A stretch of 64,000 nt of DNA from TH5896 sp049578985 (lineage in GTDB: Archaea; Thermoproteota; Nitrososphaeria; Nitrososphaerales; Nitrososphaeraceae), in contig JBAUMZ010000019.1 of the NCBI GenBank assembly GCA_049578985.1, positions 19,290-83,289 on the forward strand. Reading direction: 5' to 3'. The position numbers were made by a program, and so were the translations under genes. Position 1 is the stretch's first letter. Each line of letters opens with the position of its first letter. Under the pieces are notes generated by a model. It did no database searches and was not told where the DNA came from. It saw only the letters and a list, made by a program, of their open reading frames with translations. Below are positions 1 through 8,939 of the stretch, in pieces.

Positions 1-1
1 T

Positions 2-322
2 TCGAGGGAACTGCTTCTATTTCTAGTGTATCCGTTACACCGTGAAGAGTGGCTGAGAAGAGGTGCTATGTGGAGGATTCAATTTGTCTTCCATAGCAAG
101 GACACATATCTACTTGTTGTTGCTGCATTTGAAGATCTTCAGATAATACAACTATGCAAAAATCCTATGGCGTTACAACCGCTTATACATGAGGGACTGA
201 CGATCCGACTTATTAATTATCGAAAAATCACTGAGCGAGGTAAGTCCTTGTTTGTCTACTTTACTTACAAGCTTAAGGTCTTGGACTTACAAAGAGCTTG
301 CAGTGTTCATGTACCACTTTGA
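2..322 (+). CDS. Possible C-terminal end of a gene entering from the left edge
   Basis: A reading frame is open from the first bases of the window to a stop at 320-322, about 106 codons; a GTG at 26 could also start it. I recognise no family. The last third (residues near ITERGKSLFVYF) faintly resembles the wing of winged-helix regulators, but this is weak. It overlaps the 3' end of the opposite-strand rdgB gene by about 36 bases, so it could equally be a chance frame. Nothing else was recognised in the first 286 bases. Confidence 0.25.
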   Translation, partial: SRELLLFLVYPLHREEWLRRGAMWRIQFVFHSKDTYLLVVAAFEDLQIIQLCKNPMALQPLIHEGLTIRLINYRKITERGKSLFVYFTYKLKVLDLQRACSVHVPL

Positions 323-868
323 AAACTTCCCTATAGACTTGTAGCGATGAGAAAATAAGGACTTTCTATTCACTTGGCTTAACTCTCCGTACGTCTTACT
401 AGTGTTTTTCGGAACAAAAATGGGATCAAAGCCCCAGCCACCATTAGTAGCGGATCTGTTTAGCAATCCTTGTGTCTTGCCAGTAAACAATTTTAGGGTG
501 TGTCCATCATTGTATGCGATCACTGAAACGAAATACGCTTTTCGATTTGTCTTATTTTTCATTAGTTTCAACAAACCTTCGTTGCCTAGGGTTTTGTAAA
601 TGAATGATGAATATTGTCCTGGGAAACCCTTCAATGAACTTATGTAGAATCCGTCATCTTCAATGATGACTGGCCCTTTGAGATATTCAAATGCACTGGT
701 CGATTTGGCCTTCGCTATTTTATATAGTGATTCGGATTGGATTTCCTGGATTGATATTCTGACAAAGTGAGAGACTATTCCATACTTGCTTAATATCGGC
801 TCAATTTCTCTGTACTTGTTGGAATTTGAACTTGCAAAATAAATTTTATTGATCTTAGCCCGTCCCAA
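287..868 (-). CDS. rdgB: XTP/dITP diphosphatase (HAM1/RdgB family)
   Basis: Hydrolyses deaminated purine triphosphates (ITP, dITP, XTP) to monophosphates and pyrophosphate, keeping them out of DNA and RNA. The 193-residue length is normal for the family. Visible signatures are the N-terminal nucleotide-binding FASSNSNKYREIE (near residues 11-23), the acidic EDDGF with following GFPGQYS segment, GFDPIF near residue 147, and the C-terminal SHR that contacts the base. The start is TTG at 868; there is no nearby ATG that preserves the first strand. It lies downstream of bud32 on the same strand with an 80-base gap, so it may be the distal gene of a kae1-bud32 region transcript. Confidence 0.93.
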   Translation of the reverse strand: MGRAKINKIYFASSNSNKYREIEPILSKYGIVSHFVRISIQEIQSESLYKIAKAKSTSAFEYLKGPVIIEDDGFYISSLKGFPGQYSSFIYKTLGNEGLLKLMKNKTNRKAYFVSVIAYNDGHTLKLFTGKTQGLLNRSATNGGWGFDPIFVPKNTSKTYGELSQVNRKSLFSHRYKSIGKFSKWYMNTASSL

Positions 869-950
869 ATTGAGATACTACATGAGAATCAGAGGTCCTT
901 ATTATTCCAATACTAATAGTCAAAATGCTAAGTGATAGTATAAAGCAATG

Positions 951-1631
951 CTAAGAGGAATTCGCAATGCGTGAATATCTTCCCCTACTCTGTATTTCGT
1001 CAACCTTTCGTAATACCTTTCTCCCTCTTTCGGAGGGACTGAATGACGAATACGCCTCAGAGAAATTCGAGAAAGCTTGATCAAATATCTCATAATGCAC
1101 GCTATTTAGGACCTCCTTGAGCATCCGCAGATCTGATGCCATGTCTTCCAGTCTTTGAGAAAAGAAAGACAAACCGAAATCAATTATTGCGAGTTCAGTA
1201 TGACTATCCTGAGGGTCACCTTCAAGAAGAAAGTTAGACGTAGTTATATCTCCATGGATTATGTTCTTGGAATGAAGTTTTGCTATGCATTCTCCTAATT
1301 TTAATGCCATGTTGGCCGAAAAGACGGTCTTCAAATTTACACCTTCGATGTATTCCATAATTATTTCATTTCGGTGCGTATCTAAGAAATATACATACGG
1401 AGATCTAATCCATGCCTCTTTGGCCTTCGAGAGCATCTCGGCCTCACGAATTGTTCTTCTATGTCTCAACTCCCTGTCTAAAATAGGATGTCGATAAGAT
1501 CTTTCAGTCCTCAGTTTTGATAGTGCTCGCTTACCATACCAATCAATTAGAAAAAGATCTGCCTCAGACCCTTTCTTGAGTAGGATCGGAAGTTTGTTCG
1601 ACAATAGTAATATAAATTGGAGCAATCTCAT
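951..1631 (-). CDS. bud32: Bud32-type atypical protein kinase/ATPase of the KEOPS complex
   Basis: Member of the small RIO-like kinase family that partners Kae1 in KEOPS, which installs N6-threonylcarbamoyl on A37 of ANN-decoding tRNAs. The protein shows the truncated kinase plan: GSEADLFLID in place of a glycine-rich loop, the basic helix with RELRHRRTIREAEML, EYIEGVNL hinge, catalytic IIHGDITTSNFLL and metal-binding IDFGLS. I start it at ATG 1631, giving about 226 residues, because the longer frame to 1736 adds hydrophobic, non-homologous sequence and runs far into the divergent neighbour. In many archaea it is fused or adjacent to kae1; here a short gene on the other strand lies between them. 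Confidence 0.92.
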   Translation of the reverse strand: MRLLQFILLLSNKLPILLKKGSEADLFLIDWYGKRALSKLRTERSYRHPILDRELRHRRTIREAEMLSKAKEAWIRSPYVYFLDTHRNEIIMEYIEGVNLKTVFSANMALKLGECIAKLHSKNIIHGDITTSNFLLEGDPQDSHTELAIIDFGLSFFSQRLEDMASDLRMLKEVLNSVHYEIFDQAFSNFSEAYSSFSPSERGRKVLRKVDEIQSRGRYSRIANSS

Positions 1632-1637
1632 AAAAGT

Positions 1638-1967
1638 GTGAGTGGGGCAGTACCAAGACCGGGAGAAAAACTGATTATACAAGAAGACTGTGCTGAGGAT
1701 AAATTGAAGAATGGGATATTGACATTGACAAACCAACGACTCATTTTCGAAAAGACAGAAGGTAGAATGACAACGTTGAGCAAAAAGACTGAGGAGGTAC
1801 TCCTCGACATTCCACTGGAAAAGATTTCAGCTTCGAGGTCGGAGGGCTTTATCATAGCAAAAGTCGTCGTCGAATTAAGTGATCGGTCTTACAAGTTCGG
1901 CGTTCTAAATACAGGACATTGGGCCGAAGAAATAATGAATCAAGTTAACGAAGCCAAACGTATTTAA
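1638..1967 (+). CDS. GRAM/bacterial PH-like domain protein
   Basis: About 110 residues in a single small beta-rich domain. The order RPGEKL - NGILTLTNQRLIFEKTEG - LLDIPLEKI - VELSDRSYKFGV - W - EEI is the usual GRAM/PH-like pattern (strand pairs closed by a C-terminal helix); the domain normally binds lipids or proteins, and no specific ligand can be read here. GTG at 1638 is preferred: a TATA-like stretch at 1608-1616 is correctly spaced for a near-leaderless message, and the TTG at 1617 would overlap that box and the start of bud32. The gene lies antisense between kae1 and bud32 and ends 11 bases before the kae1 stop. Function unknown. Confidence 0.7.
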   Translation: MSGAVPRPGEKLIIQEDCAEDKLKNGILTLTNQRLIFEKTEGRMTTLSKKTEEVLLDIPLEKISASRSEGFIIAKVVVELSDRSYKFGVLNTGHWAEEIMNQVNEAKRI

Positions 1968-1977
1968 TTGGCCTTAA

Positions 1978-2988
1978 TTATCTCCACGTTACATTCACAG
2001 AGTCCAAACGCCATGCTTGATCGATAAACCCATTTTCTGGCGCTACACTTAGTTTCGAATGTACATGATCAACTAAGCTCGTTAACGCAATTTGGACGCC
2101 GTTGTCTCCCGCATAATGGATTGGACAGATATGCAGTTTAGCACCGTGTCTTAAACAAACATAATTTAACATGTCTGCTAGGCGTCTATTAGCCGCTACT
2201 CCTCCAACCACTATTACTTCTTCTTTGTTAGTGAATGAGATAGCTCTCTCAGTGGCCTCGGCTAAAATTGCGAATGCCGTTTCTTGTAGAGAGTAACATG
2301 TATTGCCAACATCAAATCTCCCATCCTTGGTAAGTTTTATCGCTGCTGTAAGCAACCCGCTGAATGAAACGTCATTTCCTTTAATCGTGTACGGTATCCA
2401 GGAATACTCTTTACTGGAGTTGCTTGCTAATCTTTCAATCATCGATCCACAAGGGGATGAAAAACCCAGTGACCTCCCATATTGATCAAGTAGTTGACCT
2501 ATGGTGATGTCCAAGGTTTCTCCGAATATTCTCCACCTCTTGTTAAAAAACAAGAGAATCATCGTGTGACCGCCCGAAACCAGAACGACTAAAGGGTTAC
2601 TAACACCTGTCAGACAGGCCCCAAGCTCAATGTGAGCTAATGCATGATTGACAGGCACCAAGGGTTTTCTATAGTATGTGGACAGGAGGCGAGCTAGAAC
2701 AGCTCCTATCCTTAGACATGGTCCCAGTCCGGGACCTGCGGAATAGCCAATTATATCTATTCGTTCCATCTCTACAGACGAACGCGAAATCGCTTCCTTC
2801 AAGATTCTGCTGCACACATTAGCGTGATGTCTTGATGCCTCTCTTGGGTGTATACCGGAACCTTCTGGAGGCCTGTAAGACGAGCGTACATCTGACAATA
2901 TTCTAAAAGATCCTTTCTTCTCCTCCTTCATTTCTGCTATAGCACAGCCGAAAGTGTGAGCCGTACTTTCTATTCCTAAGGCTAACAA
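1978..2988 (-). CDS. kae1: Kae1, tRNA N6-adenosine threonylcarbamoyltransferase
   Basis: Catalytic subunit of KEOPS; transfers threonylcarbamoyl from threonylcarbamoyl-AMP to A37 of tRNA. The 336-residue length fits archaeal Kae1. Seen are the N-terminal GIESTAHTFGCAI ASKHA-fold phosphate loop, the metal-binding histidine segment PREASRHHAN (near residue 50), HALAHIELG, the LVSGGHT loop, and the C-terminal VVGGVAANRRL nucleotide-binding loop followed by CPIHYAGDN. The start is TTG at 2988, 16 bases from the ychF-like gene upstream on the same strand, so the two may be co-transcribed. Downstream, bud32 is on the same strand but a divergent GRAM gene intervenes. Confidence 0.95.
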   Translation of the reverse strand: MLALGIESTAHTFGCAIAEMKEEKKGSFRILSDVRSSYRPPEGSGIHPREASRHHANVCSRILKEAISRSSVEMERIDIIGYSAGPGLGPCLRIGAVLARLLSTYYRKPLVPVNHALAHIELGACLTGVSNPLVVLVSGGHTMILLFFNKRWRIFGETLDITIGQLLDQYGRSLGFSSPCGSMIERLASNSSKEYSWIPYTIKGNDVSFSGLLTAAIKLTKDGRFDVGNTCYSLQETAFAILAEATERAISFTNKEEVIVVGGVAANRRLADMLNYVCLRHGAKLHICPIHYAGDNGVQIALTSLVDHVHSKLSVAPENGFIDQAWRLDSVNVTWR

Positions 2989-3004
2989 AGAGAATCCTTA
3001 TCTC

Positions 3005-4207
3005 CTATCTTCTGCTAGTCGTCGAAACTATTTTGATCACATCTCTATCCCTTAATTTGTACTCTGCTCCTACTCTCTGTTTAGATCTGACATCGATAGC
3101 GTAAAGGAAGCCTTGGCCCAATTGTTCATGCACCTTTCCGGCAAGTTCCTTCGCAGTAGAATCTTTTGGTAACAAATAAGCATCAGGAAGAACATTCCCC
3201 TTCTTGTCTATTAGTTTGTTTTCGTCCTCAACAGGATAGATAACGATCATCCCAAGTAGTCCGAAACATACCCTATTCAAAATCTGCTGAACACCCGTTG
3301 AACCATACTTGGTTAGAACTGCCCGAACTTTCAGCAATGCTCTCTTTTGGTCTTCCCGAAGTAACACTTTTGGGTTGATGTCAAATGAACTGTCTCCAGG
3401 AAGGTACCGTAGCATCCCTTTTTTTGATCCGATCTTAAGCATGACTTCGGCCTCGGAAATGCAGGGGATGACTTCACTGTCGAGGCTCTTAAGTCTTAAC
3501 AAGTTCGATTCAGCTGTTATGGAATCTGCCTTGTTAGCAGCGACCAACATCGGTTTTGCCAACTTCCTTAATGTTTGACAGAACAACAATAAATCAGAGG
3601 GAGACCACGAAGATACCTTCTTATCATCAAGTCTTGTTTCATTCATCGAAGTAATTATCTGATTTTCCTTCACCGACAATCCTGAAAGTAGTCTTGATAG
3701 TATCTTTGATGTTTTATCTGGGGTTCTCTGCAAATCTCTTGAAGTCCTCTCCAAGTTTTTTTTCAGATTTGTAACCAACCACATGTCAAATTCTTCTAAA
3801 ACGAATTCTACATCTCGCATTGGATCTCCGGTTCCCGGGCTTACCGCGCGTCCATCCAAATCTGTACTCCCAGCTGCGTCTACGACATGCACCAGAGCAT
3901 CAGCTTCCCTCGCACTATCTAAGAATTGGTTTCCTAAACCTCTGCCTTTGTGGGCATCTGGAACAAGCCCTGCTATATCCAGTATTCTGATAGGAATATA
4001 TCTGCTGCCGTCTATACACATCGAATGCAATGGATTATCCCGAACCTGGAATTCTCTGCATACACACTTTGTCCTTACATATGCTACACCAATATTCGGC
4101 TCTATTGTTGTAAATGGAAAGTTAGCAGTTTGAACTCCTTGGCTTGTAGCAGCATTAAAGAATGTAGACTTACCCACATTTGATTTACCAATAATCCCTA
4201 TTAACAA
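3005..4207 (-). CDS. OBG-family translation-associated GTPase/ATPase (YchF-like, TGS domain)
   Basis: P-loop NTPase of the OBG/YchF group; family members associate with ribosomes, and YchF proper prefers ATP. The G1 loop is GKSNVGKST (residues 7-15), G3 is DIAGLVPDAHKGRGLGNQFLD, and G4 is NKAD; a helical insert follows, then a C-terminal TGS domain ending in KIVSTTSRR. The 400-residue length fits archaeal members. TTG at 4207 is the start; a TATA-like element on the minus strand lies around 4230-4240. It is the first gene of a same-strand run with kae1. The assignment to family is secure; whether it uses GTP or ATP is not visible. Confidence 0.9.
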   Translation of the reverse strand: MLIGIIGKSNVGKSTFFNAATSQGVQTANFPFTTIEPNIGVAYVRTKCVCREFQVRDNPLHSMCIDGSRYIPIRILDIAGLVPDAHKGRGLGNQFLDSAREADALVHVVDAAGSTDLDGRAVSPGTGDPMRDVEFVLEEFDMWLVTNLKKNLERTSRDLQRTPDKTSKILSRLLSGLSVKENQIITSMNETRLDDKKVSSWSPSDLLLFCQTLRKLAKPMLVAANKADSITAESNLLRLKSLDSEVIPCISEAEVMLKIGSKKGMLRYLPGDSSFDINPKVLLREDQKRALLKVRAVLTKYGSTGVQQILNRVCFGLLGMIVIYPVEDENKLIDKKGNVLPDAYLLPKDSTAKELAGKVHEQLGQGFLYAIDVRSKQRVGAEYKLRDRDVIKIVSTTSRR

Positions 4208-4357
4208 TTATGTCCAGATGTTAGATATTATTATATATAGACATACTTCACATTCCACTAAAATCAAACAAACTGTGCTTTGGACTTTTTTTGTTTGTAC
4301 TTTGACCTTAACATTCAATCAAATCTGGCACTAACCTTAAATACTTACTGAGATTTT

Positions 4358-5758
4358 ATGAAGCATTTTAGGAGAGAATCTGATTTGGCCGGAATTGTCG
4401 CGGTTTCAGACGCTGAAAATAAAAGAGCAAAAAACGTTGTCTATATCCTGGCCCATTGTATGCGAATGCTCCAGCACAGAGGCAAGGCCTATTGGAAATT
4501 AATGGTAGGCAAGAATATTGCTGAAGGTGTTGGCCCCTTGCCTTACGAAGAAAAGATTTTCAGAATTGTAAAAGAGCGTAAACTCATCGGATATGACGGA
4601 ATCGGATTTCTATCTAAGCGGCGGCCGGAGTCAAGTGGCTTTAAACACAGCCAAATCGCCCTGGATGGATTCTTAGTAGATACCGAAAAATTATACCTGC
4701 ATCCCATGATAGGCGGGGCAAGGGATAGTGATCCTCTGTATCAAATCTATTGCGTTTTCAAGACACTTCTGACCAAAAATCGTGATCCTCCTAAAGCTAC
4801 CGACTTTTTAGATCGACACTTGAGAGGAAATATACTCGTACGGGTGGATGACAACATCTATGCATATCGAAATAGCACGGGGTTCAAACCTCTAGTGCTA
4901 GGAAGTACCAGAAAAGGGACTTTGCATGTGATTGCATCAGAAAACTCTTTACGGATTTCGCTAATCGATCTCACATTCAGAGACGTGGCTCCAGGGGAAC
5001 TATTAAAACTGGATAGAAAATCTGGTCCTGTCACATTGACAACGCAACTATCACCCAATATGGTAGTAGACCCTTTCGAATTTATCAGGGAATCGAATGT
5101 GGCATCCATCGTAAACGGCAAGAGTATTTATGAAATAAGAAAAAATATAGGAAGAGAGCAGTCGAAGTTTCTTTCAGGAAGATTCCAGATCGAATCTGCA
5201 TTTGCTGAACCCGACTACACGAGACCTATGGGTTTAGGCTTTAGCTTGGAGTATCAAAAAAATCATAAAATGTTTGAAATAGGTGAGGGTGTCATAAAGG
5301 ATCGATATGACGATTCCGATCACATGATCGACTTTTCAGAGGAAGTTAGCAAGTACAAACTATTAACAACTAGTAAATCCTTGAAATTTGTTGTAGAGAA
5401 TTTGGTCGTAGATAAGAGCATTGGAACAATCCAAGGTACCATTCAGACTGGCGCTACGGTCAAGGAAACGATTCATTATCTGAAGAAAGCGGGGGCGAAG
5501 CAGATTATTGTCGTGGTTAGCTATCCACCGACAATTGATGGTAGACAAGTTGGACTTTACACACAGCACCGAGATTTTGTTGCCAACAGATATGTAGGAA
5601 AAGTATCGTCAATCGATGAAATCAATGCCCTAATGAGTCACGAAATAGGTGCTGATAATGTCTATTATAATTCTCCTACCTCATTGTCTAAAGCGATAGG
5701 AATAGCCGAAGTAAACTTATGGTTCCCAGAATGGATAAGGTTCCTGGAGTATCAGTGA
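4358..5758 (+). CDS. PurF-like protein lacking catalytic residues (amidophosphoribosyltransferase paralogue)
   Basis: The 466 residues follow the PurF plan: N-terminal Ntn-glutaminase fold, then a type I phosphoribosyltransferase fold with FAEPDYTRPMGLGF, GAKQIIVVVSYPPT and a C-terminal igadnvyYNSPTSL-like segment. Active PurF has Cys as mature residue 1 in CGIVG; here the match is LAGIVAV, with Ala11 in place of Cys and ten residues ahead of it, so glutamine hydrolysis by the normal chemistry should be impossible. The PRPP loop, normally DDSIVRGTT, reads DKSIGTIQGTIQTGAT (residues 352-367), with an insertion. I infer a regulatory or scaffolding role; true purF is not in the window. It overlaps the next gene. 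Confidence 0.8.
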   Translation: MKHFRRESDLAGIVAVSDAENKRAKNVVYILAHCMRMLQHRGKAYWKLMVGKNIAEGVGPLPYEEKIFRIVKERKLIGYDGIGFLSKRRPESSGFKHSQIALDGFLVDTEKLYLHPMIGGARDSDPLYQIYCVFKTLLTKNRDPPKATDFLDRHLRGNILVRVDDNIYAYRNSTGFKPLVLGSTRKGTLHVIASENSLRISLIDLTFRDVAPGELLKLDRKSGPVTLTTQLSPNMVVDPFEFIRESNVASIVNGKSIYEIRKNIGREQSKFLSGRFQIESAFAEPDYTRPMGLGFSLEYQKNHKMFEIGEGVIKDRYDDSDHMIDFSEEVSKYKLLTTSKSLKFVVENLVVDKSIGTIQGTIQTGATVKETIHYLKKAGAKQIIVVVSYPPTIDGRQVGLYTQHRDFVANRYVGKVSSIDEINALMSHEIGADNVYYNSPTSLSKAIGIAEVNLWFPEWIRFLEYQ

Positions 5759-6093
5759 TTAGTCTGGATATCAAGACAGACGTCGAAAGGCTTAGAATAT
5801 CAAATGCACCAATAGACAAAGTAGTCCTAATAGAAGGCATTTCTTTATCAGTCGACAACATATCCATTGAAAGAGTTGAACTCAGACAATACTTGGAAAG
5901 ATCGGATAAGGAGAGTGGATATTACTCACTAATAACAGCCTATCTTAAATCAAGCAAAGGAGAAATAGAACTTAAGTTCGATGAAGGGTTTAAAGGAAAA
6001 GACCCACTGTCAGAGATATCCCTAATTCTGATGAGATACGTAGGTCTTGAGTCATTAATAAACCGACTTCTCATCGCATTCGATGAAACGTAG
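5755..6093 (+). CDS. Hypothetical protein coupled to the PurF-like gene
   Basis: No family recognised. The GTG at 5755 overlaps the stop of the PurF-like gene as GTGA, a classical translational-coupling arrangement, and gives 112 residues; ATGs at 5719 and 5731 are in frame but would overlap the upstream gene by up to 40 bases. The protein has an alternating hydrophobic pattern suggesting a small beta-sandwich or mixed fold, with no cysteines, no membrane segment and no signal peptide. Tight coupling suggests it works with the PurF-like protein, possibly as a partner; this is inference from position alone. Confidence 0.6.
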   Translation: MISLDIKTDVERLRISNAPIDKVVLIEGISLSVDNISIERVELRQYLERSDKESGYYSLITAYLKSSKGEIELKFDEGFKGKDPLSEISLILMRYVGLESLINRLLIAFDET

Positions 6094-6158
6094 TCTGCTT
6101 CATTTCAAATTCAATTGCAACATCACGCCCGAAAGCTCAGTAAGATCAATTGGTATTA

Positions 6159-6668
6159 TCATTTAAAGTCCTCATGAACTGATTTTGCATAATTACGAAT
6201 TTCTTTAACATCGTCTACTATTCCTGCAATATCCGCAGTCCCATTTGTACTTCTGATGCTATGCAAGAGCTCTTTTATTTCCAATACCGTGGAACTAATT
6301 TCCGAAATCAAATTTTTCGATGCGCTAACCAATTCCTTAGTGCCCCCCTCGCTGTTAAGAGTATCTAGTGCAATTCTGCATCCTCTTATAGTGCTCGAGA
6401 TTTCATCCATCAGGCCTGAATTCTGAGTGTCGCTACGCAGACTATCTATTTTCGAAGAAATCCTTTCGATCGACTCCAATGTAAGCCTAAAATTTTCAAT
6501 GTTTTTGACCATTGAAGGATCCTTGAAGGACTCTACTATCTCTCTAACTGTAGCTGTGATATCCTTCATTCTATTCAAAGATTCATGTACTTCTGGATTT
6601 TTGAGGTCTCGAATTATCTGTATCGCATTCGAAGAAGTCTCTCGAATGTCATTTAGTTTCCCGCCCAT
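6159..6668 (-). CDS. Coiled-coil helical protein of unknown function
   Basis: A 169-residue, almost entirely helical protein with heptad-like spacing of Ile/Leu/Val and many Ser, Lys, Glu and Asp residues, ending in VDDVKEIRNYAKSVHEDFK. It has no membrane segment, cysteine or enzymatic motif. The repeating pattern resembles apolipoprotein-like or methyl-accepting-type helical bundles, but the diagnostic signalling tip of chemoreceptors is absent. The ATG at 6668 is the only sensible start. It stands alone, convergent with the preceding small gene (stop 6093) and divergent from the winged-helix gene at 6996. Confidence 0.65.
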   Translation of the reverse strand: MGGKLNDIRETSSNAIQIIRDLKNPEVHESLNRMKDITATVREIVESFKDPSMVKNIENFRLTLESIERISSKIDSLRSDTQNSGLMDEISSTIRGCRIALDTLNSEGGTKELVSASKNLISEISSTVLEIKELLHSIRSTNGTADIAGIVDDVKEIRNYAKSVHEDFK

Positions 6669-6995
6669 AGTTGTAATACATTCACTTAGTTAATAAAACT
6701 AAACTAGTGTAAATTATTCATGGTAAAATGCAGATGAGATGAAATGGTGTATTGCAATTAGATATCACCATGTTTTGTTATTCGAGTTCGCAGAAGATGC
6801 CTGGCTCATCTGATATATCAACTCTCCAACTAGTTTGTGCAACAATATCAGTCAAGCCATTATACCAGTACCATGATATCAAACCTTTATTCGTTAGAAT
6901 CAGCAGAAGAAAACATTTACATTAATCTAAAAAAAAACAATACCATAATACTCAGTCGCGCCCCTTTTATTCAAAGTTATGGCGTACGGCAATTG

Positions 6996-7268
6996 ATGAA
7001 GCATAGGAATAGGTTAGAAATTATTGCACTAATTCTTCAGAACTCGTCGGATGAAAGTGGTGCATCTCAAAAAAAGATCATGTACAGGTCATTTTTGTCA
7101 TATCATCATCTTAAAGATTATCTAACTCTTTTATCGGTAAATGGTCTTATCGAGTTTTCGGATACTCAAAGAAAATATAAGGTTACAGATAAGGGTAAGA
7201 AATTTTTGCAAATATATAATGGCCTTAATGAAGTAGTAGAAATAACAAATACGATAACGTCGAGATGA
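6996..7268 (+). CDS. Winged-helix DNA-binding protein (ArnR1-like)
   Basis: A single winged-helix domain typical of the many small thaumarchaeal regulators: MKHRNRLEIIALIL helix 1, then KKIMYRSFLSYHHLKDYLTLLSVNGLIEF (helices 2-3) and the wing KYKVTDKGKKFLQIYN. I start at ATG 6996, giving 90 residues, since this is where family members begin; the same frame continues upstream to 6837 but that part is low-complexity and unlike the family. Target genes cannot be read from sequence. The preceding 300 bases are AT-rich and carry no other gene. Confidence 0.8.
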   Translation: MKHRNRLEIIALILQNSSDESGASQKKIMYRSFLSYHHLKDYLTLLSVNGLIEFSDTQRKYKVTDKGKKFLQIYNGLNEVVEITNTITSR

Positions 7269-7329
7269 AATTAGGAGGGCGCCTCTAAATTTATGCCGTA
7301 CCTATAGCTTTGTTTTTCCAATGACGTGT

Positions 7330-8721
7330 TTACTCCCTTTTTCCAATGAGATTGGAACGTGAGAACACTCTTTCCACATCTTCAGCCTTCATTAAGCCTT
7401 CTTCTATTACTATGTCCTTCACATCCCTGTTTGTTTCCAATGCTTTCTTGTAAATTTCGGATGCCTTTACATAACCTATGTAAGGGTTTAGAATAGTGAC
7501 AAGTACCGGGCTTCTATACACATACCTAGAAAGCTTATCTACATTTGCTTGAATGCCTTCGATAAAATTAGCTGTGAATACTGGGAGAAAGTTCCTGAGC
7601 ATATCCATAGAATCTAAAACCCATTTCAACATCCCTGGGAGCATAACATTCAACTCAAACTGACCCGCTTGGGATGCCATCGTTACCGCCAAATCATTTC
7701 CAATAACGTTAAAGCAAATCATGTTGAGACACTCAGCCAAAGAAGGGTTAATTTTGCCTGGCATTATCGAAGAACCTGCATGCACAGCTGGGATGACTAT
7801 TTCTGCGAATCCAGCAGTAGGTCCAGACGCCATTAGCCTGACATCGTTAGCTAGCTTGATTAGTTCAACCGCGAGGTTCCTGATCGACGAAGAATAACAT
7901 GTGACGTCAAATCGACTTTGGAGAGCAAAGTAAAAGTTTTCAGATGATATAATGTTTAGTCGTGATATGTCTCTAAGATGGCGAATCGATACTGCTCGGT
8001 ATCCAGCTGGCGAATTAGCGCCACTACCCACGGCCGTACCTCCTAAGGCAACAGCATACAGGTTTTCAGATGCTTGCATTATTTTCTGCCTTGCAGTTTC
8101 AATTGAAGAGTAATATCCGCTAAATTCATCCCCCAGCGTGATGGGAAGTGCATCCATCAAGTGGGTCCTCCCAATTTTCATCATATCTTTATATTCTACA
8201 CTCTTGTTTTTCAGAGATTTAATTAATAGATCAATGGCCTGCAGGAAATTATTTAGACCCAGTAATATCGACAGATGCATTGCAGTGGGGAATGTATCGT
8301 TACTTGATTGGGACATGTTTACGTGATCATTAGGGTTGATTATCTCATACTTCCCTCTCTCTTCGCCAATAGTTTCTAGCGCAATATTTGCGATTACCTC
8401 GTTAATGTTCATGTTAAAAGCTGTTCCAGCACCTGAATTAATTGGTTCAATGATAATCTGATCTAAGAACTCGCCAGAAAGTAATCTATCGCAAGCCTTT
8501 ACGATTGCGCTTGAAACTTCCTCAGAAATGGCTCCCAGTTCGCAATTGGATAAAGCCGCACACTTCTTGATCATAGCATATGCTCTAATTAAATCCGGGT
8601 GTGATCTTTGTCCTGTAATATTATACTGAGTGCTGGCTCTTACAGTAAAAGGGCCATAATATGCGCCAGAGGGGACCATAATCTCTCCTAGAGAGTCCTT
8701 GTCGATTCGAAAGCCAGACAT
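7330..8721 (-). CDS. fumC: Class II fumarase (fumarase/aspartase superfamily)
   Basis: Probable reversible hydration of fumarate to malate, a step of the citric acid cycle and of the thaumarchaeal hydroxypropionate/hydroxybutyrate carbon-fixation cycle. The 463 residues carry the superfamily signature GSSIMPGKINPS with the flexible catalytic loop, NPNDHVNMSQSSNDTFPTAM and GRTHLMDALPITLG. The SSND-FPTAMH form favours fumarase over aspartase, which usually has STND-YPTG; adenylosuccinate and argininosuccinate lyases fit worse. The start is ATG 8721. It is monocistronic: the next gene on the left is convergent. Confidence 0.85.
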   Translation of the reverse strand: MSGFRIDKDSLGEIMVPSGAYYGPFTVRASTQYNITGQRSHPDLIRAYAMIKKCAALSNCELGAISEEVSSAIVKACDRLLSGEFLDQIIIEPINSGAGTAFNMNINEVIANIALETIGEERGKYEIINPNDHVNMSQSSNDTFPTAMHLSILLGLNNFLQAIDLLIKSLKNKSVEYKDMMKIGRTHLMDALPITLGDEFSGYYSSIETARQKIMQASENLYAVALGGTAVGSGANSPAGYRAVSIRHLRDISRLNIISSENFYFALQSRFDVTCYSSSIRNLAVELIKLANDVRLMASGPTAGFAEIVIPAVHAGSSIMPGKINPSLAECLNMICFNVIGNDLAVTMASQAGQFELNVMLPGMLKWVLDSMDMLRNFLPVFTANFIEGIQANVDKLSRYVYRSPVLVTILNPYIGYVKASEIYKKALETNRDVKDIVIEEGLMKAEDVERVFSRSNLIGKRE

Positions 8722-8939
8722 GGATCTCTATTGACTACGATGGTCGCATGTTAATAAATCCATCGTATCAAGTCGTCGGTTATCAAACAATTATTTCTGA
8801 TGCTGAGTCATGACGAGAGCATTCAAAACTCGAGGACCTTTTCAAGGAGTATTTGCAGGCATTATCAGCTTTATTGCTGCTGCTTAGCAATTGCGATGAA
8901 CTTTTGTATATTTATGTTGCTTGATGCGTTCATGGTTTA

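Noticed and set aside
7330..8721. Aspartate ammonia-lyase as the name for the fumarase-family gene
   Set aside because: SSNDTFPTAMH and GRTHLMDALPITLG match fumarase C better; aspartase usually has STND and a PTG continuation.
8810..8887. 25-codon frame (MTRAFKTRGPFQGVFAGIIS and four more residues) between fumC and a hypothetical gene
   Set aside because: Could be a tiny membrane peptide, but it is short, has no TATA spacing I trust and no recognised relative; chance is as likely.
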